Positions 37,072-49,500 of a stretch of 64,000 bases of DNA are shown piece by piece; position 1 is the stretch's first letter, and each line of letters begins with the position of its first letter. Source of the DNA: Pelodera strongyloides. Its lineage: Eukaryota; Nematoda; Chromadorea; Rhabditida; Rhabditidae. The stretch is taken from assembly GCA_036852015.1 (NCBI GenBank), contig JAANDG010000520.1:41249-105248 (forward strand). The letters are read 5' to 3'. The notes beneath the pieces are model-generated. The model was not told the DNA's origin. It saw only the letters and a list, made by a program, of their open reading frames with translations, and searched no databases. Position numbers and translations under genes: made by a program.

Positions 37072-39261
37072 TTTTTTCTGGTGTAGTTATGCACTGTCAT
37101 GCGAGCTTTTATTTGCTTTCGCAATTGCTAACGTATTCTGAAATGATGAATGTATCAGTAAACAAATTCTAACACAGTGTTTATTCTTGATCATAGATTA
37201 TTGCATTTCTTTGATTTCTTTCTATTTCCACTCACTCCCAATCACTGAGAAAATAAATGCGTGCCACAAAACCTATTAAAACGTGGTATGACACAGTCAA
37301 TTATTTCAGTTTATTACACAAGCGCGGCCAGCAGATAATCTTGTTGCTGTAAAAGTGTGTTCTGACATCACATATCACATAATAAGGGTTCCGAATATAT
37401 CACTAATGAAAAGTTGCAAAACAAAAATACATAATAATGATATTGGAAAGTGTTGGCTTGTGTATGGCTGAAGTTGTCATGAAGTTGACAGAAATCTAAC
37501 CATTTTGTAGACAAGGAAAACAACATCAATGTGGATTGTATATTGAGTTGTTGATTAAATCATTAAGGAGTGGAACGATGCTTATTAGCATCATTCGTGC
37601 GGACTCACAGAAAGAAATACTAAAGGTACGAAGAAATAGTACATAGGCACAGAGACGGATGGTTAAAATGCCCTGTCCATAAATTACAATGACCGGAAAT
37701 ATGGAGTGAGTATTCAAATATTGCTTACTAAATTATATTGTCTGTCGACGCCTAGTAATATTAACAAACATGCCCATATCAACAAACCTGCACACGGAGG
37801 TATTCTGCGCATAGCAGAGATCTTTTGCGGAGAAGTGGACAAATCGTTTTACAGTTAGCTGAGAGTTAATGTATAGCAAGTTCCTTGAGATAGACTGCCG
37901 GGGACCACTGCAACTTTCAGACCTAAGTTGTCCACAATCACCAGCACTATGTTAGTTTTGGTGTGTGTGGAAAATTTTTACGAGTTTCTGATAGTTTCTG
38001 ATAGAGGTGCGGCGCTGTTTGGGCGATAAAACCCAGGGAAAATTAAATTCTACATTCACAAGTAGGTGAGAAATGTGAAAGCGAATGTAGTTGGAATAGA
38101 CGTATAATGAGCAGTCTTCATAGCTGCATTTCGTTGTTCAGATATTTCCAGCATAAATCGAAACCAAAATTGACAACAGATCTTATATGTCTTCATAGCA
38201 GCAGAAGCAGGTGGCTGATATGCCTGCGATATTGTCTGATAAATGGCAACTGTAACCTAAAATTGCAAATCTTCTCAGGTAAGAAATATAATTTCGAGAG
38301 ATTATCATATAGCTAACAATACAAAAAAATAAGTTGCTTTAATTTTGGTTAAAGAAAGTAAGTGTGTTGATTTCAGGCAATAGGCTTAATTCTGTAACCG
38401 ACCGTCGCCAAGTAGATTCCTTCCGTTTCGTTTACTAGTCTGAATTTAGTTTTCTTTTTCGATTAGAACTACACCAACCGTTTCCTGTGCTTTCTTGTTC
38501 TTAGCTTTCTTGTTCGATTGGACCAACTACAACAATAAATTATATATAAAATAATTAATTATATTATGATTATTAGTTTCCTTGTTAGATTACATCAATA
38601 TTTATTGGGCAGGCACAGATGGCTGATTTTCTTCGCGCTGGCTCAAGCGTTAATTAGCTTACCATGATAACTTGACTAGTACATTATTTCGCTTTACGTT
38701 TTTTTATGTATTTGTTCACGCTGTATTCGCTTTTGTTCTTTTCAGAATAAAGTATGCAATATAATATAATATATTATACGTGAGGAAGTGTGCGGTTTGC
38801 TTGTATTCAGTAACCTCGAGAATAATTTTTTTCAACATTCCCTAAAAACCACGTATTCTCCTTTTTAGATTACTCGTTTAAGTAAGAAACAAATTAACAA
38901 ATCACATTTCACAGGATTTAAAAAGCTGTGGAAACAAAGGTTCTAGTCGGCGAACAAAATTGAGACCCGCACGGAACAGCATACGGTAGAAAAACAAGAG
39001 CGATACACCTTTGAATGTCAGCTATTTTCAAGATCATATGTTGTCTCTCCGATTTTTCATTGCCGCACTGTTGTCTAGTTTAATTGAGTTGTTGGCTCTA
39101 ACTCTCATTTATGTGCAAGTATTTTTCTCCTTAATAATGAGATTCGCAAGGTTCTCAACTTATGTTCCATTTCTTTGTGTTTACAGGAAGCCGCCTGTGA
39201 ATGATTTCAGTGTAGCTGCCCGTGGCAATATCCTTTTTGTATATTAACAAAACAACTTATA
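37072..39261. other. Divergent intergenic region
   Basis: It separates the - strand mucin-like gene from the + strand rme-4 gene, so it should hold both promoters. AT-rich; no exon recognised. Confidence 0.45.
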
Positions 39262-42200
39262 ATGGAGAATTCGAGATATAGGTGGGTGTTGATTTTTCAT
39301 TATAATTTCTCACCATATTGCTGGTGTCGATTGGTTTGCAGTGTTCAATTTGAAAAATGGTCACCAGCGTTTTCTTCGCTATTCGCACATGGCCCTACTT
39401 CGCGACGTAAATGAGTGTTGATTTAAACGTTTTTCAAGTTCACATGTAATTTTTTCTTTTTAGGCACAATAATTGTACAATCTTCGATGTGTTTTGTGAG
39501 GTTGGTGTAAGTGGAGATGAACCGGTCATTCTCCAAAAATATCCAGAGGATTTCACAGATGAGGCAACCCTCAAATCGATACGACAGTTTTCATTCCCCT
39601 ATCCCCAGTCAGAGTAGGTCCTTTTTCGCTAATTTATCAGGATAGTGTTGCTTTTGAAAGTCTACCCCGTTTCTTATGAATGCGCTTAATTATTTTCTTT
39701 GGTCCAGCCATTTTACGATGGCTTTCCTGGGTTTGCTATTTAGCACAAATACGTGTCTGTTGCAGTGAAAAATCTGATGTTGTGCAACTGTTCTCATTTG
39801 TTTTAACTGATGCCCAGTCACAGTACACCTTTGGCTATTGTCGGTATACGCCGAGGAACAACACATGTGTTGTGATGCTCACGTAAGTTTTTGGATACAC
39901 CTGGTTTTTACCGTTCTTATTGCGTACCATAAATTCTTTGCCGTATATACTTAGACAATGAATCATTAATGGACATGCTGAAATATTCATCTTTACTTAT
40001 TTGCTTAGGCATTTGCCTGTGATCCCAATACTTTAATTGAGCTTCTAGTGCAATTTAAGCGGATTCCCATGGCATGGCGTCTTCTACCAGCTGCTCAATC
40101 ACGTGTCCGTTGTTATGAATGAGAGCACAGTGAGTTTCCTTAATTGCTTGTTTTCACTCCGACGTTCGAAGCGCATTCTCGAAGTCTTCCCTACGGACAA
40201 CATGTCTTTTAGCAAGAAGCTGTCGATGCTCTACTGACGAGAATATATCACACTGATATTCCCAATCCAGGAGAGAATGTACACTTTGAATCGGTTGGCG
40301 GCAGTCACGTAAGTACTAACCATTCATCGACTTCTTCGTATTGTGTTTTTTTTTCATAGGGCACTTATACTGCATTTTCACGAGCGCGTAAGTGGATCTT
40401 ACCATTTTTTCGTGTTTTTTTATAAATAAGATGTATATAATAAAATATATATCTTAAAGCCTCTGAATATCACCGTGCCAGACCTGAGTCGGTTGCCATG
40501 CCTTCGAGAAGACAAATTCATGTTGGAATTTTTCAATGCTGTTACTGCCAGGCAGATGATTGCTATTTATGCGAGGTCAGCTTTTTTTGGGTACTATTGA
40601 TTGCTCTACATTTACGTATCAAATTATTCTTGTTTATTTCGATGAAAATGTGCTAAAATTGGAACAGACAGAAGTACAGGAAAGAATAGCTTGGCTGCGC
40701 ATGTACGACACGTATGTCCATCCTTTTAAATGATGAGGCTTATGTAGACACCATTTCATGCATATTATGCAATCATGTGTGCGAACTGCGAGGTTATTCC
40801 CTGTAGTCAGTCCAACTTTTAGATCTATTTTAAGCTTTGATCAGAAACTAATAAATACTTCCTCGCAATTGTATTCGATTTTAGCTTATTGAAAGAGCGG
40901 CGCATTATATTCACGGGAAGGAAGCTCTCACAGCTGAGCAGCTGTATTCATGCCGCTGCTACACTACTCTATCCTATGCACTGGTGAGCCTTTCGTCGAC
41001 TTCTTTTCTTATTATTAAAAAAACTATTTATTTGGAAAAAAAAATATTTCTTCTGGAGATCACTCTTCTTTAAACATGAAATTGTTCAGGCAATATCTTT
41101 TCATTCCTGTACTGCCACGCTGTCTACAAGACATGCTTCAGGCTCCTATGCCATTTCTCATCGGTGTTCCAAAGCAAGTGGTCAACGCTAATGTAAGGAT
41201 CTATATCGTTTCTATATAAAGACGTACATACATATGAATCAAGTCTCGCAGTGAGTCTGGCTTCGTGTAGTATTTTGGAGGGTAAATTGGAATCCACTGT
41301 CCGAAAGTATCATTTAGGAAATCAGATCTCTGGGAGATGTTATGATTGTGGATTTGGAGGAAAAGACTCTTCACGGATCGCACGATGACACAGCTGAATT
41401 ACCCACTGATGTATGTGCATGTACATTGCTGTTTGTATTGATTATCTTCTTTAAAATATGGGTCACAGTTCCTGGTTGTTTTCGTCAGGGCTTCTGAATG
41501 GCAAGGTCTGTCTGGAAAGACCAGTGTATTTGAGAATGCCATACTCAAACACGACTTTTTGAGAATTTTAGGAAAATAACTGATAGTAAATATTTTTAAT
41601 CGAAACCATTAAAAAAAACTGCGTTCTTATTAGCCCTTTTTTGTCTTGCCTTGATTTACCGTGCACGCCTTACCCCATTTTGAGGAAATACCTACAAGCA
41701 GATTCTTTTTACTTCAGGTTCTCAACTTCTTGAAGTCGCAACTCAAATCGAGCCTCAATCTCGATGATTCGCTTTCGCGAGCGTTCCTTAGAGCAAATAT
41801 CATGCTATTTGGTGGCTATCGAATCGGATTGACTAGGAACGAAGACACTCAGGTGTTTACGCTTTCTGTTTATTTTGCCTGGTTTTCTTTCAACATTATC
41901 TGAAACGCTAGCTCTATTACTTCACTATTTACTTCTGTTTCGGACCAGATACGTGTGTGTGGTTTTGTCGTCGTTTTATTCTAACCTTACAGATTATTTC
42001 ATGGGACAAGGAGAAGTTTCTACAAGAACAGAGACCGAGTCATCAGGCGTTCTTAGGTTCTTTGTTTGGAGCGGATGGTGTGCAGTACATTGAAAGGGTG
42101 GGTTCACTTGCAGTACTCATATTCATATTTCAAATATCGTACACTGATAGAACTGAACTCTGATAAAAAAATAATGTACGTAACGAATTCTGCGGTTAAT

Positions 42201-44563
42201 TGCGCTTTCCACCTCACAACCTAGACACCTCATTTCGTGACACCTTGGTTAAACCCGCAGAACAGTTCACCTTTCCGCCACTCTGTGGTGTCTCAGTGGG
42301 TCCTCTGTCCCGTGTTTAATGATTTGTTTTAGTTTATCACTGAACGACTGACGTCTATCAACAAAGAGCTGCCCATAAATGATGTATTTGAGCAGGAACT
42401 GGTTAACTTTGAGAAAAATCGGCAGGTTGGCAATTTTATTTCTTTAGTTTCTATATTTTGTGCCGAAAAATACATAGATTAACATTATAATTTACACAAT
42501 TAATAATCAATAAGTGTTACTCTATTTACATTTCTTATCGCCGCTTCTACATCTTGTAATGTTGGGTGCACATATTGTATGAACTCCGGTGAAGTTTATG
42601 ACAAATCAAAAGCACTGCTCCTCACTTGCACATCTCTTTTCTGTATCTCTTTGGCATTCTTTATTGAGACCATTGATTGGCTCTGAGCATCTAACTGAAC
42701 AAGAACCCCTAACTTCCTAGCCGATAACGATCCAACTATTATGAGTAAAAAATGAAATAAAGTTGAAGAAGTTTGTCTTGGAAGAAATATCGCCAATTAG
42801 AAGTAATCCCGCACCCATATTGGATGTAATTCATATCCTTTATCTTGCACATTGGCATTGGGATATTATGTGGCATTTGGTTCACATACTGGTAACACCT
42901 TGTTTCCAATATAAGAACTTTACAGGCCGTAAACCCAGAAGTTTTCCAACAAGCTGTTCTAAGTGTAAGCACATACATGTCTCGTTCGTGGTAGTTGTAT
43001 TGTTTGTCGTTGCTCTGAAATTCTTTCTGTGTTGTTCTCGGTTATGTTTGTCCTTCTCTTTGCTACATTTTGAGGCACTAATACCTCAACTACACATTTT
43101 GTCGCCTTTTCCAAAAAGTACATTTTTTTGTCTTGTGCGCGTCTGCATGAATATTTTGTGATTTCAGCCATGTTTTGCATGAATTCATGCATTGTCACGT
43201 TTAATTGCAATTAAGTGAAGTGTGTACATTTAGGTGAAGGAAAATGCCAATGATGTTATCGGGGCAATAAAGGAAAGAATGACGTCGATCCAGGTATTTG
43301 TTGGTTATATTCGCAATTTTCCCAACCGTTGCCATTGTTTGCAAAATTATATTTCACTTAAATAATTTTGCCTTTTTTTTAGATACGTGACAAGTTCGGA
43401 AAACTGACCGCAAAGGACATACGACGCTCGCATTCAAAAGGTCGGAAGAAGCTCCCGAAACAAAAGAGTGCCATCTCCCAGGGAGTCCCGATCTCCTTTG
43501 AAAATTTGCAATGGAGTGAGAATGCTGTGAGTTATCAAGCTATGTATTTAGACAATTGAATTGATTGTATGGATACCATTCAGTAGAAACCCGGACTCGT
43601 TTTGATGCGCACTCGCCGGTTCACTACTGCGTGCTTTACTAGAAAATAACCCCTCCTCCTTTTCATTTCACTCCGCTTATTATCAGAGTAGATGTGTAGC
43701 GCATGATGTTCATTTTATCTTCCCTATATTGCGGCGAAGGCAGTTTAGTAGCTCCAGTTGCACATAGCTGTGATTCACATGGTTCTTCTGTGCATATTTA
43801 CCCTTCCCATAACACTGGAAAATATACGAACACACTTATTCGTTAGTATAACACATTGTGAACAAAGAAGTAGTATCGTGGATGACTATTTATGAATATA
43901 TAAATGTCTTTCACGAGTAGTCCGCCAAAATCTTGCATTCATACTTAGATCACGTACTTGGAATAAATTTTCATATTTTTTCAGAATGCCAGTTCGGGAA
44001 GTTCGAGGGGTCCGTCTCCGGCAGCTGAGTCTCACGAAGTGCCTGTCGGCGATCTAATCGACCTTGATGACGATGCGGCAGTGGACCCTCTTGCGGAACT
44101 GGATCCGCTTGCGACTTCACAAGCCTCGGAGTTAAGCAATGGCTCTGCAGGAGTCACATCTGGTGGTCTCACCCTTTCCCACGGCGAATCTGAGCCTTCA
44201 AGCGCTTTTCGACCAGTTCCGGCTCCGCGACGAATGTTTCCACTCAGCGTCTCCCATGCTTCTTCCGCATCTCCACCAGTGCCTCCCCGCGGCCCCCATG
44301 TCCGAGAATCAACTGCTATGTACCCTGGGTGGTCCCCTCAGAGTAGTGCTCCCCAGCTAGCAGTTCGTCCGGTTCCGAGTTTTACTTCTGCCTCAACATC
44401 GAACCCGTTTTTGATCACTGGTGCATCACAAAATATTACGAAGCCGAGTACCGCAGGCATGTTTGTGAACCCATATTATGCTCATTCAGCCCCATCGAGC
44501 ACCAATGTATTAGCAACGGATGCACATCCCTGCTCTAGTAATGGATGGGAAAAGTTTGAATGA
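39262..44563 (+). CDS. rme-4: RME-4 / DENND1 (connecdenn), DENN-domain RAB-35 GEF with clathrin-adaptor tail
   Basis: Exons: 39262-39281, 39464-39613, 39766-39882, 40060-40129, 40213-40308, 40360-40387, 40431-40575, 40885-40983, 41090-41192, 41318-41410, 41718-41852, 41993-42097, 42333-42425, 43234-43293, 43383-43526, 43985-44563; 678 aa. uDENN: TIFDVFCEVG, LQKYPEDF, QFSFPYPQ. cDENN: PWHGVFYQLLNHVS, TVPDLSRLP, IYASLLKERRIIFTGRKLSQL, AAATLLYPMHWQYLFIPVLP, APMPFLIGVP. dDENN: ANIMLFGGYRIG, FLQEQRPSHQAFLGSLF. The last exon is a disordered tail with a clathrin box LIDLD, DPLA motifs, an NPF and Pro-rich PVPAPRR/PVPPRG stretches. It activates RAB-35 on clathrin-coated endosomes and is needed for yolk receptor uptake in C. 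elegans. The 43-nt intron before 40431 is chosen because it alone keeps frame. Confidence 0.92.
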
Positions 44564-46512
44564 TTTTCAAAGATTGAGAGTGTCGTTATTTTTTTCGGTT
44601 CTTCGCTTTAAGTAACCAATTTGAGGAGTTCGTTGGTCTATATATACGGTCTTGTCGAATTTTGTTTCCTTACCATTCGTGTGGTTTATTAGTCACTTTT
44701 TAGCTTATTTTGTTGCACAAGAATTCATTACCTTTTTACCATTAGAGCTTCATAATACACATGGGCTCTAATGGTTCCTCCCTCTCTTTCGAGATTTCCG
44801 GTGCAAAATATAAAGTCCCGTATTCTCAGTGCACGCGGTGATTCATGAAATGTACAGTTGTTGTAATATTCAACAATTCAACCAGTAAGGGATAAAGCTG
44901 TGGCGGTAACAGGAAATACGTAGTCAACTCCCATAGTGTATGTGGCCATGTATTCTTGCGGTATTTATTAAATAGGAAACTGAACTTTGTAACTGTATTT
45001 CGGGCTTGTTGTTTGACGATGCTGCTATAATTCTACTACAGTGCTAGTTTCTATTAATATATTCTAATTGCACAATCATAAGAAACCAATTAGTACTGTT
45101 ATTTCTCTTATGATTTTTTTTTATGATTTGATTGTTTATGTAAGAAACCGGGGATCATTCATGTCTAACTCCTAACAATATTACAAAACGTGGTATATTT
45201 ATTTATTGCACTTGTTCATTCTCCGTGATACATTTTTCTTTTTATTTTCTAGAATAATTTGGAGATTGCATCGTTTCCTGATCAAAATTGTTTGTTGTAG
45301 GAAAAATATTAGTTCAGATAAATATTTATTTCTAAGACGTCTTGAAAGCAATGGTCGCTGAAAGTTTTGCACCAAGAAGTGCATTACAACATTTGTGATT
45401 ACTGTGTAATATTCTGAAAAGACATTCTTGGTAGTGAGCAGTTGTTTTGGTTTTGTGCCGCTATTTTTCTTAAACAATAATTGCTTTAAAGCGAATTACC
45501 AGTCGGTTTTTCTCTGCAAATAGTTCGTAGGTATCCGGAATTGAACCAGGGTCACCCGCGCTCTCCGGCGCCAAAAGTCACTTCACTGCCACTGCGCTAT
45601 GGAGGTACTTGATTTGAAATGCACCGGATAGCTGACAAGAGCGAGTGCTATTTTGACACCAAATCTTGACAAAATTTGAAAATGCCCATTGGTCTATAAA
45701 CGTTCTGGCAATGTATGGGGCGTAGACCCCTAGGAATATTTCCAGTACAAAATTCAAATTTTGAGTAGTATTTTCTCTATTTTCTACTTATTTGTTTTAA
45801 TTCTTGTATTGTTTTCCATTAATAAAAGGATTTGAACTATTTCTGAACAAAAAACTCGAAACCGGGTGGTATTTCGCTTTAAAGAGGGTCTTATGATATC
45901 GTATTGGTTTGGCCAGAGCACAAGAAACTACGAGTTTACACTATAATTTATACACAGTGGATTTTTCCGGCTTATTTTAAAATAGGAAATGTTGTCCGTG
46001 TTATCATTGTTCTCCGAGAGAAACAAAAAACTTATTGCGCTCCTTTTCCGAACGGTTCCCCCAAATTGTTTGTGGAACCGCAAAAGAAGAACATGACAAT
46101 TGAGCATTGACCTGTCTTATATTTAATTGTTATGCGCTCGACTTTATTGTCTGTTTTCTTCAGGTGGGTGCTTTTTGGGCAGTTCCCATGTGGGGTTCGC
46201 ATTAATAGCAGACATTTTTTTTGCATACACAATTTAATAAGAAAATATCTTCGGAACGTGTGCTTACGATATATTCTATCGGAGTTTATAACTTAGTTAG
46301 CAGTTTTTGTCATGGTTGTACCACAAGTAGTGCTTATTAAAACGAAATGCTAGCTCCTTTGGAAAATTTGCATATGATAAGCAAATCCAATGTATCCTAT
46401 GCTAATTTTGTACGATTGCCGCTTTAACAAAACAGTCAAGTGGAAAAGTGTCTTTGGCTGACAGAAAATGCTACGATACGACACGTTAGTGTAACTTTAC
46501 ACTTTATTTTAG
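44564..46512. other. Intergenic region 3' of rme-4
   Basis: AT-rich, with a tRNA-like locus on the - strand at 45530-45607. Further 5' exons of the M13-like gene are expected in its right part but were not identified. Confidence 0.4.
45530..45607 (-). repeat. tRNA-like pseudogene or SINE head
   Basis: Read on the - strand: TACCTCCATAGCGCAGTGG (A-box-like) and CCTGGTTCAATTCCGG (B-box), separated by about 35 nt. Anticodon stem is imperfect. Third tRNA-like locus in the window. Confidence 0.55.
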
Positions 46513-49500
46513 TTCGATCGTCGCAGTATGGTCACCGTATGATTTAAAAATAGTATCCAAAATTGGAAACAGTCCGCCCGTGTGTTCACAGCTATATGAA
46601 CATGTTTGTGGTGGAGAATACGAAAGTTTGAATACTTTATTTGGATTGGACAACAAAAATGAACACCCTGAATGCAATCAAGACAAGCAAATCGTGGTTT
46701 GTAGATTTTTGTTCAGTTTGGAAGTCTTTCTCACTGTTAAGATTATGTTGTGCGAAAGACGATATGGGATTTCACGTTTTTTATGAATATATAAGCTAAT
46801 GAAGGCGTTGACGGCACAGGAAAGTGAAAACCCCGATTTCGCCCCGATCATTTCAAAAAACCCCGATTTCGCCCCGATCCTGTCAAAAAACCCCACAAAA
46901 AGCCCGATCACGTCCCGATTTCGCCCCGATCACAAATAATCGGGGCATAATTGGGAACAAGGCCGGATTTCGCCCCGATTCTTTCAAAAAACCCCGATTT
47001 CGCCCCGATCATTTGTCGAAAAACCCCGATCATTTCCCAAAACCCCGATTTCGCCCCGATCATTTGTCGAAAAACCCCGATTTCGCCCCGATCACGGCCG
47101 GATTTTTTGAGGGACTTGATCGGGGCGAAATCGGGGTTTTTAGTTTCCCATGTGACTTCTTGGATGATTCGTAACTTTTTCAGACTTTGATAAAAAGCTT
47201 GACTGTCAAATTTGGGAGCAAACAGTTGATGAGCGAGGCAACTGAGCGGATGAATTTTGAATTTGAAAAAACCAGGTAATGTTTTCTTATTCAAACCAAC
47301 ACCCTGCGGTGGTTCGTGTTGCTTTTTAGAATCAAACTGGATCAGGCACTAAACGCGTATCTCAATTTGACTTTCCATTTGAATAAGACAATCCTAAAAT
47401 ATTGAATGATTAATCACTACTGCTTCAGATGGAAATGTGATGCAAATGTAACCTGCTACATCGCAATGTTAAATATATACTCGAATATGTATCAAATGGC
47501 GATTGGTCATGAGCATGAGAATCTCAAGAATGTTTCTGCTTCAAAACAGTTGACAGTAGTCAAAGATGGTATACTGAAAGTGCTGTCAGATATCGACGTT
47601 TTGCCTCTATCCGAATTCCTGGTAATCTCTATCGTTTTAATATAACTTTTGCATAATTTATTCTCTTTTTTTTGAAAGAACTATAAATCGAACACTGATT
47701 TGTTTTTGTAGCCACTGCGAGTTTTGGAAACTCTATCCAATAGGGTATGCACCTTATGGAGCCATCAAAGGAAACGCATGACGGCTTACCAAATGGCAAA
47801 ATACTACACACTGACCACGGAATCTGTTCAGCAAATACTCAGTGAATTGAAAACGATAATTACGGTGACATTTATTTCATTTCCGTTCATCAGTAATATA
47901 TGTATCCTCATCATCCGTATATTTTTACTATAATCGTTTTAGATTTCTTCGAATAATAAAACTTCCGTTGATATTGCTCTACGAAAATTGGATTCCAATC
48001 AACTGCTTGCCTCTTTTGATGTATACTACAATAATTATGATTTTTCAAACAATTTGTTCAAAATGTTTGTGAGCCGAGACCTCGATAAGCAATTGGAAGG
48101 GTATGGTGATTCAAACTACAGTTCAAATTGTGTGCGTATAGTTCCCATCAACTTACATACTGACGTCATTATCATTATGTGTGTGCTTCGTCTGTTGTGC
48201 TTTTCAGCTTGAGAGATTTGTTTTGTCAGTTGGATGTACTCTGTGGTCACACGTTATGAATGAAACTGCTACGCTCTATCCGATCAATGGAGCACACCGA
48301 AGAATAATTAAACTTAGCACCTTAAATCTCATTAGCAATGATATTCATCAAAATCATATCATTGAATATTTCTTAATTATAGGGCTAAGTCGATGTACGA
48401 TGTGAAACTTATTCTCTTAAATGCCTCCATGCACACGGAAGAAACCATAGGAAGGCTTGGAATTGCGAGAGTTTTTCAAATTATGAAGTGAGTCGTCGTT
48501 TTTTCATGAGTTTGCGCACATCCAAAGCGATACATTTTCTCAACGTATTAATTATTATCACTGTTCAGGGAAAAAACTGTATTTTTGCAGCGAATTGTTT
48601 TTTTTCCCCAGCATTCAAGGATGTCTTGTTGAAACTAAAGCGTAGTTTTTTAGACGTGAATCGGAAGGTCTGCAGAAGGACGCACTGTGGCCGATGTTAG
48701 ATAAATTGAGCGGATTATCACTGTCGGCACCATTGAAGGTAAGTTCAAACAACGCTTGTATGGAGCCCTCCATTAATTTATGAGGAACATCGTTTACAGT
48801 TGGCGACTTTCGGCTATGCACTGGCAAAGGAACTACTGAGTAATGTTGAATTGCCTGAAGATCTGTTTGGAAAGAAAAGCATTGACGGTGATACGGATGC
48901 TGTCACCATCCTGTTCGAGAATCCCACTAAAGTGAGAACATTTTCCATGATAATGGCACTGCAAAATACTGTCTTAGTACCGAAGTATACCAGCTGAATA
49001 ATTGTTCTGAAGACAGGGATAATTAATATTGTCAACATTCAGACCTGCATTCCGCCTTCCAAGGATGAAATGCCCATATATCTTTCTGCAAGAGCTGCAT
49101 ACAACATTTTGCATCGAGAGAAATCCAAGAAATACTTATCGGTAGTGGCAACATAATTCGTTGGTTTCTTATGCTCAAGGTCTTGCTTATATGCAATCAC
49201 GTTTTAATTATATGCAAATCACGGTTTAATTATATGCAAATCAAGTCCCTAGGTGAATTGTGCCATGTTATAAGCTTATTTAGGTATGGAAGTTTTTAGA
49301 CATATACTATTATTCAGCAAACCCTCAGTCCCTCTGGTTTCGTGACGAAACATCAAATGTTCTTCTACACCCTACTTATGGTCAATTGCGGCAGTTTCAA
49401 CAGTGAATTTTTTTCGAGAACTTTTCCGGAAATGGAAGATGTTTTCAATTGTACGGAGATTACATTCGACCAGGTAGATTCCTATAATTCTTAGCTGCAT

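Noticed and set aside
40460..40575. rme-4 exon starting at 40460 (TTAAAG site)
   Set aside because: Leaves the frame off by one after the 28-nt exon; starting at 40431 restores it.
46824..47294. Frames on both strands with repeated DFAPI or GAKSGF; also looks a little like a CRISPR array
   Set aside because: They are translations of the minisatellite. Units are not equal-length repeats with unique spacers, and the genome is eukaryotic.
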